Assembly (NCBI GenBank): GCA_028280505.1
Contig: JANQLO010000013.1
Span: forward strand, 54,580-118,579
Source of the DNA: Chromatiales bacterium
Lineage (GTDB): Bacteria > Pseudomonadota > Gammaproteobacteria > Chromatiales > Chromatiaceae
Reading direction: 5' to 3'
DNA length: 64,000 bases
The notes under the pieces are model-generated. The model did no database searches, had not been told where the DNA came from, and saw only the letters and a list, made by a program, of their open reading frames with translations. Both the position numbers and the translations under genes were made by a program. Positions 1 to 8,348 of the stretch are shown here, piece by piece (the stretch's first letter is position 1; each line of letters opens with the position of its first letter).

Positions 1-136
1 CACCTCGCCCGGCGGTACGACCGAACGCGCCATCGAGGTATTTGAAGACGGCGCGTTACGCCCGCTTTTCGAGCAGGCAATGCGTGCCGCACGCGATCGT
101 TCGGTTGAACTCTCAGAACAATTGGGGAAGGCATAA
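1..136 (+). CDS. proC: Pyrroline-5-carboxylate reductase, C-terminal end (partial)
   Basis: Partial gene cut by the left edge of the window; only the last 44 residues are visible. They begin TSPGGTT and then carry the long helix with AMRAARDRSVEL typical of the ProC dimerisation domain. ProC reduces 1-pyrroline-5-carboxylate to proline with NADPH in the cytoplasm, the last step of proline synthesis. The reading frame starts at base 2. The stop TAA at 134-136 shares its last base with the ATG of the next gene (TAATG), so the two are translationally coupled. proC followed by yggT is a common gammaproteobacterial arrangement, which supports the call. Confidence 0.88.
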   Translation, partial: TSPGGTTERAIEVFEDGALRPLFEQAMRAARDRSVELSEQLGKA

Positions 137-711
137 TGGGTAGCGGTTATCTGTCTCAGCCAGCGGTTTTTTTGGTCCAGGTAATATTCGGGCTTTACGC
201 CATATTGGTCTTGTTACGCTTTCTGCTCCAACTCACCCGGGCGGATTTCTACAATCCGCTGTCCCAATTCATCGTTAAGGCGACCACACCGGTACTCAAT
301 CCGCTGCGCCGGATCGTTCCCACGGTGGGTGGCATGGATACCGCATCACTGGTACTCGCCTGGCTCGTGATCACAGTGGAGCAATTGGCAATTCTGGCGA
401 TCACCGGTGTCGGTTTTCAGTTGCTCGCGGCTGCACTGCTGGCGATCCCGGAACTTTTGTCCCTCACCATTAACATCTTTCTGTTCGCCATCCTAATCCA
501 AGTCATCATCAGTTGGATCAATCCCGGCAGCTATAACCCCGCGCTCGGTCTGATCCATAGTCTAACGGAGCCCCTGCTTGGCCCGGTACGTCGGCGCATG
601 CCCGATATGGGTGGCTTCGATTTGTCACCACTGGTCGTTATGGTCGGTTTGGTGGTTCTGGAAATGCTGTTGATACCCCCCATTCGCGGCATGATCGGCC
701 AATCGATGTAA
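136..711 (+). CDS. yggT: YggT family integral membrane protein
   Basis: A 191-residue protein made of two similar YggT repeats. Each has a hydrophobic helix followed by an amphipathic stretch and a Pro-Leu-Arg-Arg type motif (NPLRRIVP near residue 55; GPVRRRMPDMGGFDLSPLV near residues 150-170). Four hydrophobic segments can be seen, near residues 10-30, 68-90, 95-125 and 168-190. The family is of uncertain molecular function; members have been linked to osmotic tolerance, and the gene usually sits beside proC/yggS. Here it overlaps proC by one base. Family assignment is firm; function is not. Confidence 0.9.
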   Translation: MGSGYLSQPAVFLVQVIFGLYAILVLLRFLLQLTRADFYNPLSQFIVKATTPVLNPLRRIVPTVGGMDTASLVLAWLVITVEQLAILAITGVGFQLLAAALLAIPELLSLTINIFLFAILIQVIISWINPGSYNPALGLIHSLTEPLLGPVRRRMPDMGGFDLSPLVVMVGLVVLEMLLIPPIRGMIGQSM

Positions 712-933
712 ACATCGTTACAGCGCAATGACTCGATGCCGAGCCTGAACGGACTTGTGCGACATCTTCATGCTTTTTACAGCGCAACCTGTGCCGGCAC
801 GACTCGAGCACGGCAACATACCGGCGACAAAAACCACCAAGACAATAAACACCGGCATGCTGGTCTATATTTACTAAGTGTCCTGAATCGGGATACGCGT
901 ATCGAAATAAAAACAGCACTGGAGGAGCAGTCG
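712..933 (+). other. Intergenic region between yggT and the DUF4426 gene
   Basis: A 222-base stretch with no convincing gene. An in-frame upstream extension of the next gene from 736 is open, but the residues are low in hydrophobicity and precede a clean signal peptide, so it is not counted as coding. I see no clear terminator. Confidence 0.5.
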
Positions 934-1377
934 ATGAAATCTTTCGTCAAGGCCATGAGCATGTTGATGCTATTGTCGCTGCCATTGATTGCGATTGCCG
1001 AAAACAGCACCAAGACCGGTGGTTACACTATTCATCATAACGCCCTGACGACCGATACCCTGCCGGTACAGGTGGCCACAGCCTATCGCATCCAGCGCAG
1101 CAAGAGCCGGGCACTGCTCAATGTCAGCGTGATCAAGGACGAGTCGGGCACGACGGGTACCGCGGTACGCGCCAACATCAAGGCGGTGGCCAAAACCCTA
1201 TATGGTCAAATTCGTCCGATCGAGATGCGTGAAGTCGTCGAGGACACCGCGATCTACTACATCGCGGACTTCCCGGTAGCCCATCGCGAAATGTTGCGTT
1301 TCGAGTTCGAGATAATGCCCGAAGGTGCGCGATATCCGCTCAACGCATCCATGCGACAAGAATTTTTCACAGACTGA
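934..1377 (+). CDS. DUF4426 domain-containing exported protein
   Basis: A 147-residue protein. The ATG at 934 is chosen over upstream in-frame starts because it follows a GGAGGAG ribosome site at 921-927 and begins an evident signal peptide (MKSFVKAMSMLMLLSLPLIAIA, cut near AENS). The mature part is about 125 residues and matches what I know of the DUF4426 family: short beta-rich periplasmic proteins of unknown role found near proC/yggT and metXW in gammaproteobacteria. metX and metW are not present here. The convergent neighbour ends at 1408. Function unknown. Confidence 0.75.
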   Translation: MKSFVKAMSMLMLLSLPLIAIAENSTKTGGYTIHHNALTTDTLPVQVATAYRIQRSKSRALLNVSVIKDESGTTGTAVRANIKAVAKTLYGQIRPIEMREVVEDTAIYYIADFPVAHREMLRFEFEIMPEGARYPLNASMRQEFFTD

Positions 1378-1407
1378 GCGAACAAGTTCCCGATAGCTCT
1401 AGCCGCC

Positions 1408-2076
1408 TTACGAGCCCAACCAAGCGTCGCGCAGCAACAGAACACCAAACAGGATGACCAACGCACCCGCGAAAACGCGCACCATCGGGTTTCGGACCCA
1501 GCGGTTGAGCTGTGCAGCGGCGACGCCCATCAGCAACAGATTCGGCAGGGTACCCAGCCCGAAGGCCAACATTAACATCGCACCCTCAAGCACCCCGCCG
1601 GAGGACACCGTCCATACCAGGGCACTGTAAACGAGGCCGCAGGGAAGCCAGCCCCACAGCAAGCCAAGCAGTACTGCCTGCCCTACCGAACGCACCGGCA
1701 ACAGCCCACGACCCAAGGGCTCGATACGACGCCAAAGCAAACCACCAACGCGCTCGACACCTGATAGGGCATTCCACCATCCGGCCAGATACAGTCCCAT
1801 CAATATCAAAAACACACCGGCAAAACTGAGCAACACCCGTTGGGCAGTCTGTACCGGGAACAAACCAGAAAAATAAAACCCCAAGGCGCCCATGAGCGCA
1901 CCCGCAAGGGTGTAGCTACCGATGCGCCCGAGATTGTAGCCCAACAAAATCGGCAAACTACGTCCGTCACGCGTACCGAAAGACAAGGCACCGACGATAC
2001 CGCCACACATGCCGGCACAGTGCACACCACCTAAAAGGCCAACCACGAAGGCACTGATCAGATTGATCTCAGACAT
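1408..2076 (-). CDS. Sulfite exporter TauE/SafE-like membrane protein (UreH/DsbD-type transmembrane domain)
   Basis: A 222-residue polytopic membrane protein with about six hydrophobic segments. The first helix carries GGVHCAGMCGG near residues 15-26, a His-Cys-Met-Cys motif typical of the family often named sulfite exporter TauE/SafE. In other gammaproteobacteria this protein is usually encoded just after ccoS and is thought to support copper handling or cbb3 oxidase assembly; that link is from family knowledge. Here it overlaps ampG by 8 bases and is probably the last gene of an exonuclease III-ampG-SafE transcript. A second LLWGWLPCGLVYSAL motif (near residue 135) repeats the Cys-in-helix pattern. 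Confidence 0.78.
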   Translation of the reverse strand: MSEINLISAFVVGLLGGVHCAGMCGGIVGALSFGTRDGRSLPILLGYNLGRIGSYTLAGALMGALGFYFSGLFPVQTAQRVLLSFAGVFLILMGLYLAGWWNALSGVERVGGLLWRRIEPLGRGLLPVRSVGQAVLLGLLWGWLPCGLVYSALVWTVSSGGVLEGAMLMLAFGLGTLPNLLLMGVAAAQLNRWVRNPMVRVFAGALVILFGVLLLRDAWLGS

Positions 2077-3442
2077 CAGCCTTCTGTGTCTCCAATTGTG
2101 TATAGCGTCCGGCCAACCACACCAGCAACAGCACCGGTAGTCCCATCAAGGCGACCAAAACGAAGAACTGCTCATAGCCGACATGGTCGACGATGACACC
2201 GGAGAAGCCACCGACGAACTTCGGGAACAGCAGCATCAGCGAGCTGAACAAGGCATACTGGGTCGCTGAGTACTGCACGTTCGTCAATGCCGACAGGTAG
2301 GCGACAAACGCCGCCGACGCCATGCCGCCGGCGAGGTTGTCCATCGCGACGACGACAATCAGCATGGGCACCGACGCGCCGACTTTGGCCAGCAGCGCAA
2401 ACAGCAAGTTGGTCAGCGCGACCAGCGCCGCCCCGGTGAACAGAATACGGATGACGCCCAAGCGGTTGACCAGCACTCCACCGATTACGGCGCCGAGCAG
2501 CGTCATCACCACACCAAACACCTTGGTGACGTTGGCGACCTCGGTCTTGCTGAAACCCATGTCGACATAGAACACGTTCGCGATCACACCGAGCACGATA
2601 TCCGAGATCCGGTAAGTCGCGATCAGCGCGAGTACCAGCAACGCCAACCAACCATAACGACCGAAGAAATCGACAAAAGGACTCAGTACCGCCGACCAAA
2701 CCCAGCGCATTGCCGATTGAACGGGGTCGGCCAGGCGAGCGATGAACGCCGGCTCGCGCGTCGCGTCCGCAGCCGGCCTCTGCGGCGGACGCGGCTCATC
2801 GACCAGCAGCGTCGTCAGTATGCCGACACCCATCAAGCCGGCCATAACCAGGTAGGCGAAGCGCCAGGGCAGATGCTCGTAAACCGCCGGGTCGGGATCC
2901 GCCCAGGCCGCCAACCACAGCACACCGGCCCCAGCGGTGATCATCGCCAGCCGATAGCCGATCATGTACGTCGCCGCCATCACCGCCTGCAGACGTACGC
3001 CGCCACTTTCGATACGGAAGGCATCGATGACGATGTCCTGGGTCGCCGACGCAAACGCAACCAACACCGCCAGCCATATCAAGGGTTCGAGACCGACAGC
3101 CGGGTCGACCAACGCCATGCCAATCAGCCCGGCGCCGACTGCCGACTGTGAAAGCAATAGCCAGCTGCGCCGCCGCCCGAGCAGACCCGACAACAGCGGG
3201 ATACGCACGCGGTCGACCAACGGCGCCCACACCCACTTGAAGCCGTAGGCCAACGCCACCCAGCTGATAAAACCGATCGTCGAACGGTCGACACCGGCCT
3301 CGCGCAACCAAAACGACAACGTGCCGAACACCAGCAACAGCGGCAATCCGGACGAAAAACCGAGAAACAGCAGCGTCAGCGGTCGCGGGTGAAAATAGAT
3401 GCGCAGCGCGTCCCACCAACCTTCGGCGCTCTCAGAGCGCAT
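2069..3442 (-). CDS. ampG: AmpG-type muropeptide MFS transporter
   Basis: A 457-residue major facilitator protein of the AmpG family, which brings anhydromuropeptides from the periplasm into the cytoplasm for cell-wall recycling. About 12-14 hydrophobic helices are visible. Family hallmarks include FLGFSSGLPLLLVFGTLSFWLREAGV near residues 22-47, FASATQDIVIDAFRIE in the fourth helix region and NLAGGMASAAFVAYLSAL near residue 370. The ATG at 3442 is preferred over an upstream extension that would run 74 bases into the exonuclease gene; even so it overlaps that gene by 11 bases. It also overlaps the downstream SafE-like gene. Confidence 0.9.
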   Translation of the reverse strand: MRSESAEGWWDALRIYFHPRPLTLLFLGFSSGLPLLLVFGTLSFWLREAGVDRSTIGFISWVALAYGFKWVWAPLVDRVRIPLLSGLLGRRRSWLLLSQSAVGAGLIGMALVDPAVGLEPLIWLAVLVAFASATQDIVIDAFRIESGGVRLQAVMAATYMIGYRLAMITAGAGVLWLAAWADPDPAVYEHLPWRFAYLVMAGLMGVGILTTLLVDEPRPPQRPAADATREPAFIARLADPVQSAMRWVWSAVLSPFVDFFGRYGWLALLVLALIATYRISDIVLGVIANVFYVDMGFSKTEVANVTKVFGVVMTLLGAVIGGVLVNRLGVIRILFTGAALVALTNLLFALLAKVGASVPMLIVVVAMDNLAGGMASAAFVAYLSALTNVQYSATQYALFSSLMLLFPKFVGGFSGVIVDHVGYEQFFVLVALMGLPVLLLVWLAGRYTQLETQKADV

Positions 3443-4205
3443 AATCGTAATCCACGACGAGCGGCGCGTGATCGGAGAAGCGCTTCTTGCGGTAGATCGA
3501 CGCACCCGTGACGAGCGGTCGCAGCCCCGGTGTCACGACCTGATAGTCGATACGCCACCCCACGTTCTTGGCCCAGGCCTGGCCACGGTTCGACCACCAG
3601 GTGTATTCGTCCGCATTCCGATTCACGACGCGAAAGGCGTCGACCCAGGCCATAGGCCCGAACAACAGATCGAGCCAGGCGCGCTCTTCCGGCAGAAACC
3701 CCGAATTCTTTTGGTTACCTCGCCAGTTTTTGATGTCGGCCTTGGTGTGCGCGATATTCCAATCGCCGCAGATGATGTATTCCCGACCGTCACGCTGCAT
3801 ACGTTGGAGCACCGGGGTGAGATAGTCCATGACTCCGAACTTGACCTGCTGACGTTCCTCGCTGGAAGAGCCGGAGGGAAGATACAGCGAGATTACGCTG
3901 AGCTTGCCGAAACGGGCTTCCAGCCAACGCCCTTCGGCATCGAACTCCGGCCATCCGAGACCCTCGACGACCTCGTCCGGTTCGCGACGCGCATAAAGCC
4001 CCACGCCGCTATAGCCCTTCTTCTGCGCCGGATGGTAATAGCAATTGAAGCTCGGTGGCCAAAACTGACGATCATCGAGCTGATCGACCTGCGCCTTGAG
4101 TTCCTGCAGACAGACGACATCGGCACGCTGGCGGCGCAACCAATCGTAAAACCCTTTGCGCGCGGCAGACCTGATTCCGTTGACGTTGATGCTGATTACG
4201 CGCAT
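3432..4205 (-). CDS. xthA: Exodeoxyribonuclease III (AP endonuclease family)
   Basis: A 257-residue protein of the ExoIII/APE1 fold that cleaves at abasic sites and degrades DNA 3'-5'. Catalytic and metal residues are intact: N7, E35 in LQELK, the GDWNIAH motif near residue 148 (Asp and Asn), and SDH at 244-246. In Pseudomonas the gene divergent from pyrE is crc, an ExoIII-fold protein that has lost these residues and acts with Hfq; here the residues are all present, so an active nuclease is the better call. It is the first gene of a minus-strand chain with ampG and is divergent from pyrE, with 116 bases between the starts. Confidence 0.9.
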   Translation of the reverse strand: MRVISINVNGIRSAARKGFYDWLRRQRADVVCLQELKAQVDQLDDRQFWPPSFNCYYHPAQKKGYSGVGLYARREPDEVVEGLGWPEFDAEGRWLEARFGKLSVISLYLPSGSSSEERQQVKFGVMDYLTPVLQRMQRDGREYIICGDWNIAHTKADIKNWRGNQKNSGFLPEERAWLDLLFGPMAWVDAFRVVNRNADEYTWWSNRGQAWAKNVGWRIDYQVVTPGLRPLVTGASIYRKKRFSDHAPLVVDYDYAL

Positions 4206-4321
4206 TCAGCGCATTATAAGGAATGCGGCAGCTCAGAGTTAGCGGCATCCGCAATCCGCACACACCCTTGCCAGGTTTTGCCGGCTTGCGCACAATGCGT
4301 GGCGATTCCAGCAGGTGTGCC

Positions 4322-4966
4322 ATGCAAGATTATCAACACGATTTCCTCGACTTCGCCCTCGAACTCGGTGTCCTGAGATTCGGCGAATTTACGCTGAAAT
4401 CCGGTCGTATCAGCCCATATTTCTTCAATGCGGGACTGTTCAATACCGGCGCCGCATTAGCCAAACTCGGCCGATTTTATGCGCAGGCCATCGTCGATGC
4501 CGATATCCGTTTCGACGTGCTCTACGGACCGGCTTACAAAGGCATACCCCTGGCTGCGGTGACCGCCGCAGCCTTGTATGACCACCACGCTATCGACGTA
4601 CCCTATGCGTTCAACCGTAAAGAAGCCAAAAGCCATGGCGAGGGCGGTAGTATCGTCGGGCATGCCTTGCAGGGTGATATCCTGATCATCGATGACGTGA
4701 TCACTGCCGGCACGGCGATTCGCGAATCCATGAACATCATCACGGCCGAGGGGGCGAAACCGGCCGGCGTCGTCATCGCCCTCGACCGTCAGGAACGCGG
4801 CAAGGGTGAACGATCGGCGATTCAAGAGGTTGAATCGGACCACGGCATGCGCGTGGCAGCCATTGTTCGACTGGAAGAACTGATCGAATTCGTCTCGCAA
4901 CACGACGATACAAACGCCGAACACCTGAAGGCGATACACGACTATCGCGACCAATACGGTGTCTAG
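4322..4966 (+). CDS. pyrE: Orotate phosphoribosyltransferase
   Basis: A 214-residue enzyme that joins orotate to PRPP to make OMP in pyrimidine synthesis. The PRPP-binding loop is clear ([14 protein letters not shown] near residues 119-132). Substrate motifs [14 protein letters not shown] near residue 26 and [11 protein letters not shown] near residue 69 are present. The ATG at 4322 gives the usual family length; an upstream in-frame extension of 33 codons has no homology pattern and is not used. Divergent from the exonuclease gene; converges on a TauE-like gene only 10 bases away, with no obvious terminator between. Confidence 0.95.
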   Translation: MQDYQHDFLDFALELGVLRFGEFTLKSGRISPYFFNAGLFNTGAALAKLGRFYAQAIVDADIRFDVLYGPAYKGIPLAAVTAAALYDHHAIDVPYAFNRKEAKSHGEGGSIVGHALQGDILIIDDVITAGTAIRESMNIITAEGAKPAGVVIALDRQERGKGERSAIQEVESDHGMRVAAIVRLEELIEFVSQHDDTNAEHLKAIHDYRDQYGV

Positions 4967-4976
4967 GGACCGCGCT

Positions 4977-5723
4977 TCAACCGATGACGAGCTTTATTCC
5001 GACCAGCAGGGTCACGGTCTCGAAAGCACGCTTTATCCAGCGGTTGCCCTTGAGAATGGCCAGATGGGCGCCCGCATAGCCGCCCAGTAGAGAACCGGCC
5101 AGCAGCGCCGGCAACCAATCCCACCGCACTTCGCCCATGATGCTCAAGGCGACTGCCCCGGTGCCATTCCAAAACATCCCAACCAATACCAAGGTATAGG
5201 CTACAGCCTGGCGATAATCGGCACCAAACCACCGAATCAACCACAAAGTCACGAACAGGCCTGTACCCGAAGTGAGCGAACCATTAAGAATACCAATCCC
5301 AAACAGCACCGCCCCACCCAACCATAATCCGATACCGTGGCGATTGCGCGGCTGTTCGACCAGACCCAGTTCTCCCTTGACCACCGAATAGATCCCCAGG
5401 CCCACGGTTAGCACCCCAAGTGCCACCTCGGCATAACGCCCGGGAACTTGCAGGATGACGCTGGCACCTAATAAGACACCGGGTAACCCGGTAGCCAAAA
5501 TGAAAGCGGCAAAACGGCGGTGCAATCCACCTTCTTTTATGTGGCGTAGGGTGGCGCCGATGCCGAGCGCGACGGATGCGATTTTGTGGGTCGCCAGGGC
5601 GATCCCGAACGGCAGCCCAAGGAAGATCAAGACCGGCAATTGCAATAGACCGGCACCGCCGCCGGCGAAGGCCGAAAACAGATTCGCCAGCAGGGAAACG
5701 AAAAAAAGTATGAACTGTTCCAA
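4977..5723 (-). CDS. TauE/SafE family anion permease
   Basis: A 248-residue membrane protein with about eight hydrophobic segments and the N-terminal glycine-rich motif AFAGGGAGLLQLPVLIFLGL (residues 18-37) of the TauE/SafE (DUF81) family. Such proteins are thought to move sulfite, sulfonates or related organosulfur anions across the inner membrane; the substrate here cannot be read. The first codon is TTG at 5723-5721, and no in-frame ATG exists in the first 70 codons, so a TTG start is likely. It is divergent from the DUF4124 gene. Confidence 0.8.
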   Translation of the reverse strand: MEQFILFFVSLLANLFSAFAGGGAGLLQLPVLIFLGLPFGIALATHKIASVALGIGATLRHIKEGGLHRRFAAFILATGLPGVLLGASVILQVPGRYAEVALGVLTVGLGIYSVVKGELGLVEQPRNRHGIGLWLGGAVLFGIGILNGSLTSGTGLFVTLWLIRWFGADYRQAVAYTLVLVGMFWNGTGAVALSIMGEVRWDWLPALLAGSLLGGYAGAHLAILKGNRWIKRAFETVTLLVGIKLVIG

Positions 5724-5794
5724 GTTTCGGCCGATAACGCAGAATGCGGAGCCATTATAATGACGTGTGACCTAGGCGCAGTTAGCTATCGATC

Positions 5795-6772
5795 ATGAAG
5801 TCAATCAAACGAAGGATCACCATCGCAGCCGCTCTATGGCTACTCATCGGGCAAGATGCGCTCGCAGGGAGCATCAAGAAGTGGGTCGACGAGAACGGGG
5901 TGACACACTACGGCACCTCCATCCCACCGCAATACAAAGACAAGGCCCATGCTGAATTGAATCAGCGCGGGATCGAAGTAAAACGTCACAACCGAACGCG
6001 CACCCCGGAAGAGATCGAACGCGACAAAGAGCTCGCCGCATTACGTGCCGAGCAACAGAAACTGCTCGAAGAGCAACAGGCCAAAGACCGTATCTTGCTC
6101 AATCTCTATCGCAACGAAGACGACTTGATCATGGCGCGCGACGGTAAACTTAGCCAACTCGACGGTCAGATCCGGCTGATTCACAACGAAATCCGTCGTC
6201 TGAAAGACCGTCTCTCAGACTTCCAGGCCTCGGCTGCTGCCGCAGAGCGCGCCGGCCGTCAACTCACCAAAAAACAACAAGCCAACCTCGAAAGTACACG
6301 ACGTTCAATCGAGGGTTCTTATGCCAACATCCTGAGGAAAGAAGACGAGAAAATCGCAACCATCGAACGCTATAGCGCCGACCTGGAGCGTTTCCGCCAG
6401 CTCCGCAAAGGCGGCGCCCGCGCAACCAATACCGAGGTGGCATCGTCTGAGATTCCGGATCTGGTCAATACCGCAGTGCGTTGCAAAGACCCGGCCGAAT
6501 GCGACCGCTTGTGGGAAAATGCTCAGACCTACGCACGCATGCATGCGACCACCCCAGTCGACCTTTCAGCCGAACGTATTTTGGTCACCGCTCCGCCCCG
6601 CGCAGCGAAGGACCTCAGCATTACGGTATCGCGTTTGTACGAGAAAAGGCGGAATGGCGAGCGCATTTTCATGGATCTACAATGCGTTCGTTTTACCGAA
6701 GGCCAGGAGTTTTGCCGCAGCGCCGAGGTAACCGCAATTCGTGAGAACTTCAAAGACGCCTTGGTTCGATAG
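5795..6772 (+). CDS. DUF4124 domain-containing exported coiled-coil protein
   Basis: A 325-residue protein with a signal peptide (residues 1-24, ending DALAG). A short DUF4124 domain follows (KKWVDENGVTHYGTSIPPQYKD, near residues 28-50). A long charged coiled coil covers about residues 60-200, rich in Glu, Lys, Arg and Leu. The C-terminal part has four cysteines (CKDPAEC near 230, CVRF near 299, FCRS near 308) that could form disulfides. The domain is common in gammaproteobacterial periplasmic proteins but has no known activity. Its TAG stop lies directly against the stop of slmA on the other strand. Confidence 0.75.
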   Translation: MKSIKRRITIAAALWLLIGQDALAGSIKKWVDENGVTHYGTSIPPQYKDKAHAELNQRGIEVKRHNRTRTPEEIERDKELAALRAEQQKLLEEQQAKDRILLNLYRNEDDLIMARDGKLSQLDGQIRLIHNEIRRLKDRLSDFQASAAAAERAGRQLTKKQQANLESTRRSIEGSYANILRKEDEKIATIERYSADLERFRQLRKGGARATNTEVASSEIPDLVNTAVRCKDPAECDRLWENAQTYARMHATTPVDLSAERILVTAPPRAAKDLSITVSRLYEKRRNGERIFMDLQCVRFTEGQEFCRSAEVTAIRENFKDALVR

Positions 6773-7360
6773 CTAAGCGGTGTCGAACAATCCGTGGCTG
6801 AGTACCAGCCAGTCGGCCTCCCATGCCGATAACGCGGCCTGACTAAAGCGCGAACGCAAAAACTGCTGCATCCGACCCTCGACAAATGCGGTCAACAAAG
6901 CTGCGCCGGCCTCGGGGCTCGCTCGCAGCTCGGTATCTTGACGCAATTGGGATTCACGTAGAATCTGACGCAACTGCACCTCGATACGTTCGAAAAACTG
7001 CTGCACCCGATCATGCAATCGCTCACGTTCGCCGACCAGGGCGTCACCCAATAGCACTCGCGTGATCCCGGGGTTACGGTCGGCGAACCCCAGCAGCAAG
7101 TAAATCACCTTGGCCACGCGGGCCTGCGTGCCTTTTTCGTCGTTCAAGATCTGGTTGATGCGGGCGAACACCGTCTCTTCGGCGAACCCGATCAAACCCT
7201 CGAACATACGCGCCTTACTGGGAAAATGCCGATACAAGGCAGCCTCCGAGACACCAACGGCACGCGCCAAGGCAGCCGTCGTAATGCGATCACCGGGATG
7301 CTGCTCCAATTCGTTGGCGAGCGCCTCCAAAATAGCCTGTTTGCGCGACGGACGTGGCAT
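6773..7360 (-). CDS. slmA: Nucleoid occlusion factor SlmA (TetR family)
   Basis: A 195-residue TetR-type protein matching SlmA in length. The helix-turn-helix is at residues 26-48 (TTAALARAVGVSEAALYRHFPSK), followed by ARMFEGLIGFAEETVF. The C-terminal part, including GITRVLLGDALVGERERL, agrees with SlmA rather than with metabolite-binding TetR repressors. SlmA binds chromosomal SBS sites and blocks FtsZ ring assembly over the nucleoid. It is the last gene of the coaBC-dut-algC-argB-slmA chain, 9 bases after argB, an order conserved in related bacteria. Confidence 0.92.
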   Translation of the reverse strand: MPRPSRKQAILEALANELEQHPGDRITTAALARAVGVSEAALYRHFPSKARMFEGLIGFAEETVFARINQILNDEKGTQARVAKVIYLLLGFADRNPGITRVLLGDALVGERERLHDRVQQFFERIEVQLRQILRESQLRQDTELRASPEAGAALLTAFVEGRMQQFLRSRFSQAALSAWEADWLVLSHGLFDTA

Positions 7361-7369
7361 ACCGAATCG

Positions 7370-8341
<972 letters not shown>

Positions 8342-8348
8342 TCAATAT

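Noticed and set aside
736..933. Upstream in-frame extension of the DUF4426 gene
   Set aside because: The ATG at 934 has a strong ribosome site and starts a signal peptide, which would otherwise be internal.
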